Source: Bryum argenteum (lineage: Eukaryota > Streptophyta > Bryopsida > Bryales > Bryaceae). From it: a stretch of DNA of 64,000 nt. This document shows positions 45,370-58,200 of the stretch, in pieces. How positions within the stretch are numbered: position 1 is the first letter of the stretch; each line of letters begins with the position of its first letter. The notes under the pieces are model-generated. The model saw only the letters and a program-made list of their open reading frames with translations. It was not told the origin of the DNA and did not search any database. A program made the position numbers and the translations under genes. The stretch is from positions 32,156,101 through 32,220,100 of the forward strand of contig CM073321.1 in the NCBI GenBank assembly GCA_037043015.1, read 5' to 3'.

Positions 45370-47030
45370 CTTAAGAAGGTCATGTACTAAAAAATTTCAT
45401 TTGTTTAATTGGTTTTCATAAATCTTATTCTTATGATTTCACAAGGTCAAATAATTTAAGACATAAGCATAGAATAGGTTCAATTTCTCACACATAGACT
45501 TTCTTAAATACTCAGATGATTATTTAGTTATTTAATCCTCAAGAATGAAAGTATAAATCTAATATAACGTCACACAAAATAAGTAATACTAATGATAAGA
45601 ATAAAATGGCTGCCCTGCTTTCTCCAACATGGACACAGTGAAATTGAACTCTCCGTGAAGATGCGAAGTACTAACGGCTAAACAGTAAGACCCCGTGCAC
45701 CTTTACTATAGCTTTGCAGAGACAACCTTGATTGAATGTGTAAGATAGGTGGGAGTTGGTGATGTGCAACGTCACCACCAATCTTGGAATATCACTCTTT
45801 CGTCTAAGGATGTCTAAGTGCCGAAACAGAGGCGAACCACTGCATGTTGGTTAGTTTATCTGGGGCGGATGCCTTTAAGGAAGGTGCGCTTGGATGGAAA
45901 CATCTCAGGCTAATCAGACTATATGCTGAAATCTCCATTTCTTGGACGATCGGCAGGGATTTAATTAAAAATAATGACTGAAATTTGCAGAATAGAATTT
46001 CAACTTTAAAGATCAATGGATGTATAGATTGTATTTGATAAATATTTATTTCAAACGAAAAGATGTCCATATTTGCAGCTGATTTTGAACATTTGAATAC
46101 AACATCCAATTGTAAGGTTAAGCATCTACAAATGAAATTAAAACGTTCAAATGTAATCTTATTTTGGTAAGCTTTATGTTAAAAAAAATTAAATGACATA
46201 TATACCATTGAGCATCTATACAATGAAATTAAGCTTAAATATAAAATTTTATGTATATTAAAACTTCTTTTATTAAATATTCCAAAGTGTATTTAACAAG
46301 ATTTACAAACTTACTTATGAAATAGTATAAATTTTTCATTGTTGATAACCTTGAAGATTTCATTTAAAATTTAAAGTTAAAATATTTGATTTCATTAGTA
46401 CAGTTTATAGCTGAATCAATTTGATACTCTACATAATATACTAAGATTATATTTACATTTTATGAATTTACAATTTGAAAGATATATTTTTTATTTATAG
46501 ATAAATAGTATATAATATAATATGTAATAAATATCATTTACTATATTAAATTATATATAATTATCAAATCTATGACGTATATATGAAGAAGTAAACAAAA
46601 TTTTATAAAAATTATGTTCACTCGTACAATTTTTAACGAGATATTGCATATGTTAGAATTAATTTGAAATGTATAATAATCAACATTCAATTACGAATTG
46701 TTAGCAAGTGCATATATTCAAAAACGTTAGTAGTATTAAACTTATATATAAGATAATAGCTTAATACTTATTAAGACTTATGTATCATTTAATTAAATAT
46801 GGAGTTTAGGCTTAATATGGACGTTAAAACATGGGGAGATCCCTCCATCCATAACCTTAAAATATACATATTTGAAGAGTATTTTCATGGAATCTATATT
46901 ATAGAAATCATTTTGCAATTATTGTTCTTGATTGGAGATCGTGGACTGTCCATATTTAATTAAATATGTAATACTTCACCTTAAGGTAAATATAGCATCG
47001 AATTTATTGTATGGGAACGTTATTAAGAAA
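45370..47030. other. AT-rich spacer
   Basis: No supported gene. A 101-codon minus-strand frame at 46109-45804 has no recognisable features. Confidence 0.35.
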
Positions 47031-47034
47031 GAAA

Positions 47035-47370
47035 GGCTCGAGCTAAAGTGTCTTGCATGCATGTTCCTGCAGTTTAGCTCGACTCGAGCTAAACTGCTGT
47101 ATGCATCTTTTCGGACAGTTTAGCTTGAGTCGAGCTAAAGTGTAGCATATATCTGGTGAATTTGTCTTGTTGGTGTTGAGCTAATATATAGCGCGGGACA
47201 GTATTCCCAATTCTGCTCGGGTCAGGCTTTACTGCAAGAGCTGTAGGTAAGACAGTTTAACTCGCGTCGAGCTAAAGTGATTGATCGAATACATAATGCA
47301 GTTTACTTCGACTCGAGCTAAATTGTAGTATGTATTCTCTTTATAAGTTTAGCTCGACTCGAGCTAAACT
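47035..47370. repeat. E2 palindrome array upstream of DUF7869-like gene, 46-bp phase
   Basis: Centres are at 47083, 47129, about 47175 (half-site only), 47221 (worn), 47266, 47312 and 47358, again 46 bp apart, with a collapsed copy at 47035-47049. The array ends about 90 bp before the start codon at 47457. Together with 40388-40785 it places the same phased sites beside both divergent genes. Confidence 0.9.
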
Positions 47371-47456
47371 GCACTTGTTCGTTTCTCATACAGTCTTGGA
47401 GTTGTGACCATGTTTTTGTCTAATTAATTTCTAATCTTGCGAAGACATCTTTCAGG

Positions 47457-50306
47457 ATGGATTTCTCTTCAGAAGATGACACTTTTGGCGATGCACCTAT
47501 GAATCCTGGTTTACTTGCTGCTCAAGTTGTTCCTCCACGGCTCTGGACAGGGAGGACTGTGTCAATGCTTGATTCCGATGGACTGAGAATCGCTGAGGGT
47601 TTACTTCGAAACCTACGATCTGGCGCTGTACCTGATTGTAATGGCCTACTCGGTGATTCCCGAGTTGTGGTGCAAGTTTCAACTCTGTTTGTTGAGGTCG
47701 AGGATCCAGACGACTGCATATACTCCTTCAAGTCGTGGCCCATCCAACAAGTCCTCCTAGACGGTGTTACTCTTTTTGACCATAGCCAGCAAGATGTTTA
47801 CAAAAGATGGGTCCGGGAACGTAGTCGACGGTAGGGGTCATCTCGAACTCGATCGTATGATAATTCTTCAAGGAATGAGTCTACTCCAGTTTCGCGCAAA
47901 GCACAGTTCCTGATGACAGCGGAGTCAATCAATGCGTTTGCATGTAATACCTGCTGTAAGCTCAACTGTGTTCAACTATACCCAAGGGAGAAGATCAAGG
48001 TTCTCAGGTGTCGCATGTACGACAAGACAACTGTGCAGTTTAAGAACCACTTCAAACTTGATGTCCATAGGCAGTTCCACAGAAATGCTGAAAGACGAAA
48101 TGTAGTCACTCTAGAGGGTATAGATGTTTGCAAACTTGCGTGGATGAACATCATGGGCGTGAGCAATGGTACGTTTTATCGCAACGCCCAGAGTGCAGCT
48201 GATGGCCGAGGCCCAGTTGCACGGGAACACGGGCCTGCGAAAGCCTAGGAGACATACGATTGTCGCTTCTGCCGTCTTAGGGGCAATACTTGATAGACAT
48301 GTCGATCACATGCCTCACAAGTCCCGAAGCCTTCCATCGGGGGAGAAGGTCGTTGCCAAGGTACTTCCTTTAAGTTTTAAACGGAAGGACGAGATTCCTC
48401 TTCTTGATCATCATCTTGAAGAGTGTGGGCTTCCGCCGGTGTCAACATCAAACTTTAGTAAGATTCGCCGCCTCAGCTATCCAGAATACTATGCCAAAAG
48501 ATCGGGGGACAATTTCGCGCGTTGTTCCAAGTGTGATGAGTTACAATCACTGATGAAGCTCACTCTTCCCGGGACACAATCATCGCTTATATGGTCGAGG
48601 AAGTTGAATGTGCACTTAGATTCCGCATATGCGCACAGAGACTTGTACTACCTCAACCGCTTTAGGTCTAAGGAGTCGCCTCAAGATGTTTTGACCATTA
48701 TGCATGACAAGATGGACCACTCAAAAACAGCATCACCTGCCTTGTCTCATAAGGTGAAGAACTTAGACGGACTCATGAAGTTACCTCTTGCAGTTACGGG
48801 AATTCTTGCTCATGGTCATGTAGACCAACGATACGCTCATTACGGACTAGATGTTTACTCACAAAACTTCTGGGGGATCTCGAAGCTACACCTAAATCCT
48901 CATCTAGACAGCTCTTTACAGAGCCCCCATCGCATCCTCTGTATACTGCTCCTTTACGAGGTTCAGAGGTGTGTATGGATCCATTAGGCCCGATTCCTGA
49001 CATCCTAGTTCCAGCAAAGTCTCTGCCTCCACTTTTGAATGTCCAAATGGATAATGCTGTGAGTGATAACAAGAATAGATTTGTCTTCAGTTTCTGGTCT
49101 CTTTTGGTAGCGAAGCGAGTATTCCGAGAGATATATGTAAATTTTATGCTTGTTGGTCATACTCATGATGACATAGATGCGTTATTTGGGCGTTGGAGCA
49201 TGGCGTTGCGAAAGGAGGATTATCCTACCATCCCTCTTCTCATGAAATCTTTTATAAGGATAGAGAAACTTCCTGTTATTCCACACCTTGTTCAAGAGGT
49301 TCCGGACTTCAAGAAATTCATTGAAGAGTGGATGTTAGTTGGCTATGAAGCATTGGTAGGGCATACGAAAGCGCATCAATTCAAGTTTTACATGGATCCA
49401 AGTGGATGCCCCGTAATGAAGTACAAGATTTTCTGTCACGACGAGGAATGGCTTCCTAGAGGTGATCATGCTGGTATTAAATTGTGGAAGGAGGATTCTG
49501 AAGGCAGATCATTATGGCCACGTGGTGAACCGGATGCAATGTGTCCAAACGAGATGCGCCATTTGCTTGAGGTGGTGAAAGGGATTTCAGGCTTTGTTGA
49601 TCATTGGGAACGATTATCACGTGCGTCAATTGAATCGCAGAGATTGTACGAGCCTCTCTCATATTACTGGAGCGGTGTTAAAGATGCTCTTTGTATACCC
49701 ATGGATGTACTTGCATCGTCGCAAAATGGGATTCCGTCAAGTTTTGAGGAACCATTACTGTTACAACATGGATTTTGGCCATCAACTCGACTTGCACATG
49801 CTATGGAAGATGAGTTTACTTTAGAAGGGAATGTACGCGAAGAGTACGACGACGATGATCATTTTGTTGGCCAGAGACGTGATCGTCCTGCTTCGTCACT
49901 TCGAGTTGGACGTGACCTTTATAAGGGCTATTTTGTTGCACTACGTCCATGCGGCACCGATGGTCGACCTTTCTGGCTCGGGCGAGCAATGTCTGATCCA
50001 AATTCAAACCCAGACCTACCCAATACGGTTGACATCTAGTTCTTCCGTCCAATGTCACGCTCCAAAGAAATTCTGAAGCATTACACAGATTGGGATACAA
50101 ATAGAAAGCTTCGTTGGACTGTTGAGAAAGGTGTAGATGTATGTTCGCAACCTACAGATGCTATTTTCACTGCTTGGAAATCAAGAATTACGCATTTTGA
50201 CGAGGAAAGCAGTGAAGGTATAGACGCAATCGTTACAATACCCAAGAAGCAGGTCGAAATCATCAAGGCTTCTTTACGGGAGCTTGCTTCATCTTCTCAA
50301 GAGTAG
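47457..50306 (+). pseudogene. E2 DUF7869-like transposase-like gene, broken
   Basis: A reading of about 940 codons starts MDFSSEDDTFGD. An acidic N-terminus, a Cys-rich segment (CNTCCKLNC), CSKCDELQS and IMHDKMDH lead to the core LNVQMDNAVSDNKNRF and FMLVGHTHDDIDALFGRWS. The tail has RDRPASSLRVGRDLYKGYFV. Lesions are a stop at 47833, a frameshift near 48210, a deletion of about 40 bases with frame change near 48868, and a TAG at 50037 where E1 reads QFFRP. It is intronless. The family is DUF7869; the D, NKN and HTHxxID residues suggest a nuclease-type transposase, which is inference. Confidence 0.75.
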
Positions 50307-50720
50307 TCTTCTAGTATATAGTATATATTATAGAAGTAGGTGTGATAGTACTTAAAATTGGTATTGACATATATATTACATTGATATTTAGTATATAGAG
50401 TATTATATATTTGTACTATTTACTATCCATATTCAATATATTTATTTTGTATAAGAAGATTGTTTAAGTTGACTCTATTATTATTATTAATTGAAAGAAA
50501 ATTATTTTTTGTTGGTATGTTAATCTTGACATGTACCGTATCAAATATATGTATGGTTGGAAATGTTTTTTAAGATAAACATATTTTCTAAGATGCAAGA
50601 GGTCTCATATCATCTCCAAATATAATGGAAATTAGTAAATTCCGAGTACATATGCATACGGTGAAACCCCTCTAAATGTTGGTTTTTGCTTCATCCGTTG
50701 TCTTGTTTTAATTTGGGAGA
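50307..50720. other. AT-rich 3' flank of E2 DUF7869-like gene
   Basis: No gene or clear repeat; leads into the terminal region. Confidence 0.35.
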
Positions 50721-51030
50721 TAAAAATGTTCCAAATATAACAAATATGGGGTTTAACGCGTTAAGATTTGTAACACATGTGTTAAACAACGTCAAAATTA
50801 ATAAAACATTGTGTCATTTTTGACACAAAATCGAGAATTACTACGTTCACTACAGACGTGTCCAACGTCATCCGACGTCTAAGGACGTTTCAAAAATCGC
50901 GGTAAAACCTAGGACACAAGTGTTAATCAACATCAATGTCGACACTATCTTCTGTTTCTTTTGACACAAACTCCACAATCAAAGGCACGTTCCAGGATGT
51001 GGCCACGTGTCACGATCTTAGCCATCAAAA
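50720..51030. repeat. E2 right terminal/subterminal repeat region
   Basis: TGTGTCA/TGACACA-rich sequence with AACACATGTGTTAAAC, AAAACATTGTGTCA and GTTTCTTTTGACACAAA is shared in the same order with 24001-24215. The inner edge (50725-50752) is inverted relative to 24283-24320. It marks the likely right end of E2. Confidence 0.6.
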
Positions 51031-51348
51031 TTCAAATGCCACGTCAAATTTCCGAGCCACATCAGAACAGATTTCATCCATTACAGCGACGAAAACTTAT
51101 CCCACGTATAATGTACAAAAGCGGGAAAAGCCAACGTGGGAAGGAATTTACTTACCAAGTTATTGACCCTAGGTAATTTCTTCCAACTTGAATGACATCT
51201 TTTAACATAGCACGTTCAATTATGTTAACTTGTTCAACATGTTTTGAGTGGCCACGTTAAACTAAAAAGACGACTCTGACATTTTATATTTATTTGGGTC
51301 AAAAAATGTGTCCTCGTTAAACCACGTTAAACCGAGTTAAAAATTGCG

Positions 51349-51738
51349 TTAAAAACTATCAACGGGGACAACCTTTTCCTCTAGTGGGAGTTGGAACCGT
51401 TTGATTGCTAATAGTCCTCCTGGTAGTAAATCCAAACTGAACGGGGTAGATTGGTGTTGCATTCCAAGGGAGGACCTTGAAGTAACATCCATGGTAGTAT
51501 CTAGTAACTTGCTTTTATTCCTACCGCCTAGGACATTCGTCGGAGTCCAGATTTCTGCCAAAAGTTTGCTGCTATCTAGGAACTTCGTGTCCCCATCTGC
51601 TGAATTAGATTCGCAGAGAGCAGCATCTTTGTTATCGCCCGGAAGTCTTTTCATGCCAAAAACAACCCCTTGTACGTACTTGTGGGTTAATTCTGCTATC
51701 CTCTCTCCTTCTTTTGGCTGAAGACTAGCCTCATACAA
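51349..51738 (-). CDS. Hypothetical protein fragment outside E2
   Basis: A 129-codon minus-strand frame (MYEASLQPKEGERIAELTHKYVQ...). No family recognised. It is flanked by degraded sequence that may be one retroelement running 55.2 to 51.3 kb on the minus strand and broken by the 1.24-kb insertion at 51917-53146. Confidence 0.3.
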   Translation of the reverse strand: MYEASLQPKEGERIAELTHKYVQGVVFGMKRLPGDNKDAALCESNSADGDTKFLDSSKLLAEIWTPTNVLGGRNKSKLLDTTMDVTSRSSLGMQHQSTPFSLDLLPGGLLAIKRFQLPLEEKVVPVDSF

Positions 51739-51916
51739 CTGGGCCTAAACCTGCACTTCTCCGCTTGCTTAGAATAGCTTCTAGAGTAGGTATAGGACTG
51801 TCCGGTTCACTTTCTAGAGCACTTGCACTACCGCATCATGTTCTTGGATCCCTCTTTCTGCTTGCAGTAGTTGTTAAGTTGCCTCATAGCCTTCGCACAT
51901 GAGCATGTGAGGGCCA

Positions 51917-53146
51917 GCCAGGGCCCCCTAAATTAGGGAGGGGCCTAGCACTGCCTCGCGGCCAGCTGCTGCGGCAAGGGTTGGCAATTGGCTGCTAGGC
52001 AGCCACCCTCTATCGCCCTCAACCCCCCCCCCCCCCCATTCTACCCTTCAGCCTCCCCTATTCTACCCCCCAACCCCCATCTTATCCCTTAGCCCCCCTT
52101 ACTCCCACCACTCCCCCAATCTTACGTAAATAAATTAACTAATCAATGTCAATTAGATAGATACCATATTTTTTGACTAAGGTGTTAATAAGAAAATGAT
52201 GGAAAGAAGGTGAATTTAATATTTGAAATAGCTAAACAAGACCATGTAAATGTGGAAGGGAGAGTGATCTTTATTATTTTACTATGTAATTCATGTCATA
52301 CAAAAATTATGGTGGAAATCTTAGGACCACGAAGGGGAGGAAATTATTGTTCCCGAATTACTTAAGATTAATTAGATTCATGAAAGTAAGATGTGTATGT
52401 ATGCAAATGGAATAGAAATTAACTTGGTAGAGGGGGTTTAAAGGTTTGTAATATTCAATTACAATCCTATAAATTTTTTGGAATCATCAAAAAAATTATT
52501 GGAAGATCAGAGATATTTTTCTTGAATCACTTTAGAATGGTTGAAGTCAACGGAACGTTGAATAATAGTGAATATTTAGATAAGAAGGGAGAAAAACATG
52601 TTTTCTATAAATCTTGGAATAGCTAATAAATATCTGATAAAAATGATGAAACCATAAAAAAATCTTAGGAAACTTGCATCTATATGTGATGATCTACTCA
52701 AACTAGAAGGAAAGTGGAAGACGATTTTTGAGTTTTTTAAATATGGTGGATGACGATTAGCAGTCGGTAGGTAAGGGGATGGGGAAAATACAAAAGAATG
52801 GGGAAATACAAATGGATGGGGAAATACAAAGGGATGGGGAAAATACAAAGGAATGGGGAAATACAAAGGGATGGGGAAAATACAAAGGATGAGGAAAAGA
52901 ATGAAGAGAAGAAAAGAGAAGAGGTGGTGTCAAGGGGGCGGGGGAAAATGTAGTTAAGGGATAGTTAAGGGGTCACTTTTGGCTTTTGTGGTTTGGGCAG
53001 GTTGGTGGAGGGTCGGGCAGGTGTTGCTCGACATGGCTTAGGGCTTGCCCTGGCTAGGAGCACATTTTGCCGTCAGCCACAGAGACGGCTCATGACAAGT
53101 TGAGGCTCGCGAAAGAGCTCGCGTTCAGCCCTCGCTCAGCCCCTTG
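51917..53146. mobile_element. 1.2-kb insertion flanked by 11-bp direct repeats
   Basis: TGTGAGGGCCA occurs at 51906-51916 and 53147-53157, as expected for a target duplication of 9-11 bp (Mutator-like elements give 9). The interior is AT-rich with a C run near 52026 and a GGGGAAATACAAAGGAT-type minisatellite at about 52777-52890. Terminal inverted repeats are not obvious, so the class is uncertain. Confidence 0.4.
52777..52890. repeat. Minisatellite, 17-18-bp unit
   Basis: About six copies of a GATGGGGAAATACAAAG unit, with small length variation in the A run. Confidence 0.8.
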
Positions 53147-53199
53147 TGTGAGGGCCATTAATCTTCTTCACCCGAGTCTCATTCACCTCCCTTTAAAGA

Positions 53200-55200
53200 T
53201 CTCCAGTGTGTTCCATAAACCTGACAACATTCTTGAACTGTAAGAGGACGCTCACCTCTTGTAATGATCAGAAAACAACATCGTGGTCCTCTTAAACCAG
53301 CTCTAGAGCCTCTCAACTTTGGTGTAAAACCCCTTCTTCTAGGAGCTGGATTGTGGGCTAAGGAGGGAGTTTGTCTTCCTCTTTCTTGTCTCTTGAGCTT
53401 CCTTATCCGGGTCTCGCCACTCAGCCTACTCCTCTGCGTTTTGAGTCCTCCTCACGTATTGTCGGACTTCTGGTTCCCTCTCTCCTGCTTCTTTTGGATC
53501 CTCCATTGAAATAGGTTCCACGCCCTCATTTTTAGGCTAGATAGGAGATTCTAATTCTTCCCTTGGTTTCACATCTAATGGAGTCTTTCTCCTTTTCTAG
53601 CCCTTCTTGAGATTTGGAATTCGCCCTCCCATCCAAGAAATGTTTTCTGGTGGTGAAGAAGACACCGGTTAATGCCCAACACCCACCAGAGTTGTCTTCA
53701 TTCTCTTTGAGGGTAGGGCCACAGAATGAGATAAAGTCTCCTACCTTGCTTTTGTCTCCTAACCATTTTTTTCTTCCTCCAAGTTTGTCAAAAGTCTTCT
53801 TCTCAGGGCCCGCGTCCTCCCAGACGGTAGTAGTGGTTCTTCCGGTCTTTCGTCATCTCTTCCAATTTCATCTGGACCCTCCTCTACTCTGGTATAGGTC
53901 GGAATCCTTACTAGGCGTATATGTTCTTTTCACTTTTGGTTCATTCCTTAATACTTGGGCCACTTTATACTTGGAGCGGAGTAAGAGCCGGCTCAAATTC
54001 TTCAAATTTCAACCGATAGGATGGCTCCATTCTTTTGAATCGGGCCCAAAGGCTTTATACTAGGGCCCGATCGAAACTTTTATTTATCCTATGTGGCATC
54101 CTACGTGGTACTGTTTTGGCGCCAAAATGTTCAGGCCTTAGTCATGCAATTGAGACAAGGTTTACTCTGGCCCAAACTCCCTAACTTGGGCCCGCGCTCT
54201 AGTGGTTGAATTTGGCCCGCTCTCCAGTCGGCCCCAGCCTGTGTATAGAGTGGGCCTTTTATAGATCCGGTTCTCCATCCAGATCTACCACCTCTCGATT
54301 TGTCTTTTCCTGAGCATTTTTTTCTGGAAAAGACTCGCGATCCATATGGAAAGCTCCTTCACTCAACTTCTGTCTATGCTTCGACTCTTCTTTTTCTTGA
54401 GTGGTCAAGATTCCATACTTGGCATGAAGGTGGTGGATGAAACAAGCCAAAGAGCAACATTTTCTGACCCAATTGTTGCCACCTCTATCTTTACCACATC
54501 GCAAAAATGTGGTGCCATTCGAAGACGCGCTCTCCAGAGTAGGCCCCATACAAAGTCTTCATCAACGTTAAGGTGCACCTTGTGGGCCTATCCGCACTCA
54601 TGATTTGTATAAAAAAATGGAGGATACACCGTTCTTGATCGTTCCTAAATTCATCCACCTGGAACCCATCTTTGTCTAACGGTGGAATCTAGAACTTCTG
54701 TCTAATGCCGTCATCTCCCTTTATGTTGCGCACTTATAGGTGGAAGTCCATGCCTTAGAGCTTGCCTAGATCCGGTTACCCTCGAATTTGCTCACTGCTT
54801 TTCCGGTCAAGATCTACTCCAGGACTACTTTGTTCGTGATGTCCGAGAGAATGTCAAGGAACTCCTCGCACCCCATGCGTCGGAGATATTTCCAAAGTTG
54901 CTATTTGTACTCTAGTGTTCTTGGAAAGTTTGTGCGCACCACCTTCTCCGGGATTGGGAGCCCTGATTGCCACAGCACATGCCTTATCTTTAGCATCCTT
55001 GCTCTCTTCTGCTTCACTATCCTAGCTTTCTCAGAGGATCTCTTCTTCCGCGCGACCTCTACTTGCTTCAAATTTTTGTCTTCTGGTCTATAATCTTTTC
55101 TATACAATGTTACCGTAGAATCAAACTTGGAATGGGTGGAAAACATGAAGGATTCCGTGAAAAGCAAGGACAAACACTGTAGGTCACAAATGGCGGCGGC
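53200..55200 (-). pseudogene. Degraded coding region, possibly retroelement gag-like
   Basis: The minus strand shows broken, highly charged frames: KDYRPEDKNLKQVEVARKKR at about 55090, WRARLRMAPHFCDVVKIEV at about 54520 and DEIGRDDERPEEPLLPSGR at about 53870. Composition and arrangement suggest the gag-side region of an old element, but no diagnostic motif is present. Confidence 0.25.
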
Positions 55201-58200
55201 CTCACTTTAGCGGTGTAGGTCGGGTGCGCCTGGTCGTCACTAGCTCATCGCAACTAGTTCCTGTTCTTTTTGTAGACTGATTTATCACTCCAAGTGTTTG
55301 GACCTGAAACCCTAATCCGAATTTGCAAAAAATCTGAAAACCCTAAGAAAACTTCTAGTTGAGACCGTGCATGTTTTCTAATGATTAATTGTCTTCAACA
55401 AGACAAGGTAATCCTTTATTTATACTGAATGTAACTATCTTAAACCTCAAACAAACACTACCGGGCTAAATTCTAGGAGAACAAGGTTTAGCAATCCGTT
55501 TGTAGAGACATGAGGAAGACACAAAAATGTCTTTGTAGACATCCTTGCGTTTTTGGAGACATCCAATAGACATCTTTCCGAACTATGCCATGTTTGATGC
55601 AAATCCGTAATGTAATGCAAGGAAACTAGTGTGCACATTTTTAAGATGTTTTGTAGTAGCAACATGTGGATGTTAGACAATATTTTATGTTTAGATAATG
55701 GAAGAACTAGGAGGTTGCCAACTAAATCTATGGAATACTTTGTTAGGCCCAATGCTAAGCCAACTATTGAAACAAAGGCTCCATCAAAGACAGCCAATCC
55801 GCTACAAGATTGTCAAAACTAGGAACATTCGTTACACCAAAGGCAATGAGACCATCCCAACCAAAGAAGGTACATATAATAAATCAAGAAAATTGGTTTG
55901 AATCATAGAAGGTGCTTGAGAAGGTAGGAAAGAAATGACTATCACCTTAAAGTCTACTATGTTGACCTTCTATGTAGGTCAAGAAGTAGTATTATTAGTT
56001 TATGGATGTTAGAAAGTAAACCATGTGTAGGTAGGTTGTGCAAGTAAAGGGTACTAAATTAAACTTTTCTGCTTATAAAAACCCTTCTCTACGTGCATTA
56101 GATGTTGGCTTATTGAGCATGTTGGCTTATTGAGCATGCTGGCTTATTGAGCATGCAATTGGACATGCAAATGACTGTTGGAAGGTAGCGACAGCAAGCG
56201 ATGATAGTGAATAAAGGAGCTTCATGTTGTAGGTGTGTAGTGTCTTGATATTTTTTATAGACATATTACTCAACATGCTAATATTGTGGTATAACAGGTC
56301 TCAAACAATATATGTTTTTAATGTTTTGCAATGTGAGTATGTTAGAAGTATATCTTATGGATGTTTGGATGGTCATCTAGATTGGCGAGAAGTATGTTTT
56401 ATTGGAGACAAATGTATGCTTCTGGGACATTTAGGTCAACCAACTAGAAGTTTTGTAAGACACAATACTAAAGATATGGTCATATTGTCTAGGATATCTG
56501 TGACACGACGACGATGTCTATAAAATCATTAAGAAAAATCATCTTGGATGTTGTTAAATATGTCCACAATACATCACTCCAAAGATCTACGCAAACATGA
56601 TCAAAGTACAAAACCTTCAGTATTATGTCCTACAAGATGGCACGACAGACATTTTGGATATTATATAGACATCTACCTAAAATTGTTCTAGACAATATGG
56701 AAATCCGGCAACACACGCAAATGTCTTACATGATATCTATCATAAATTTCATTTGACTAGGAAATTCCCATAATTGTGGTGACGTCGCATGTCACATCAG
56801 ATTTTTTCTAGAATTCACGTCGTATTTTTTCAAGTGCTAGGTCCACCAAAAAGTCTACATCAAGATTAAATTCACATACGTCGCAAGATGTGTCCACGCA
56901 AGATGTGGCGCCACCACATTAGATTATGTGAGACCACCAAAAAGTCCACACCAAGATGAAATTCATTGCTATGAAGCACTGCGCGTCTACATGGCACTAA
57001 TATGTCACTTACGTCGCACTCGTTTTACCCTCTTGAAGTTTCCTTTAGACAACCCAAAAACAAGCATGTCTTTACATTTCTTTAGACATCTTTATAGATC
57101 TGATGATTTCTAAGATATTAAATGGTCAAACTAGATCTTTTTATTATGTCTACACATGTAAACTTAGACAATCAAAAATTATGGTTTCCATGGATTCTCT
57201 TTCATGGTTCAAAGAGGTTACAAATACTTAACGTAGACAAAGTGTTAAGGATGAAGGACAAGCTTTGGCAGCATGTTCTTATAGTATTTACTAACGCGCT
57301 GCAAGAAACTCTCTCGACGCCAATCTCCTTGACAAATAGTGTTGACAATAGGTGTAGGAATATTATGATATTCTTTTGAATTACTCAAGTATCCTTTGTA
57401 TATTCAAGTTCACTCCAAAAAGGTTACGCCACGTCTTCTTAAGTCAAAATTGTGTTCGAATCTGAGCAATTAATACAATTATTAAGCTAGGTAGTATTTG
57501 AAAGTAAATTATTACCCTTTTCAATCATTAACTCAGTTTTCTTTAGTTATGATTTTATCAACATTCTACTCTTATTACTCCCTATTAGGATGATATATCG
57601 TAAGGAATTTTTATTTGGCTCTTTTTCTTGATTTTATAATTTGCTCTTTTCTGATCCAACTTTAATCTTTAATATTCCACTCGGTTTATTCAACAATAAG
57701 ATCTTTTTTATCATTTTTCACCAATTAGGCTGCAATACGACACCAGGCTCTTTGTTCTAGGAATAATCTAATTTGTTTCTTTCTCTTGATAGCTTCTCCT
57801 TACTTTCTTTTGTAATTTCTTTTATCATTGTTTTCTCTTCTGATTTGATCTCTCTTATTACATATTTTCTTTCTACTTCTCGGAATTTTGGTTTCCAACT
57901 TTGCATAGCATAATTAGTTTTTCCACAAAATCTACAATTTGTTTTTATATTTCAATCACGACGTGTATTCTCTACTTGATTTATAGATTATTCTACAATG
58001 GCATTCTCACCAACTAGGCTGTTTGTTTCTATTTCAATATGCATGAAACCTACCTACTCGATATTCATTCATACTTTCCAATTAGGTAGAGCAGTCACTC
58101 TGTTAATATAGTACTTCCTACTCAACAGATCTTATCATTTACACTCCTACTTGGATTTTTACAATTGGGGATTACACTTAGCATACACAATTATAAAAGC

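Larger units (their letters stand above)
23890..51030. mobile_element. E2: large DNA-transposon-like element with ParB/methyltransferase-like gene
   Basis: From left to right it has a terminal repeat, small Ser/Pro-rich gene (minus), FCP1-like gene (minus), ParB/methyltransferase-like gene (minus, split by a gypsy element), palindrome array, a GC-rich leader, an AT-rich interior with a CATG palindrome, a second palindrome array, DUF7869-like gene (plus) and terminal repeat. Without the gypsy insert it is about 17.7 kb, similar to E1. The order and divergent transcription match E1 in reverse. The outermost bases and target duplication were not determined. Confidence 0.65.

Noticed and set aside
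53264-54063. Plus-strand frames at 53.3-54.1 kb
   Set aside because: They appear to be shadows of charged minus-strand sequence.
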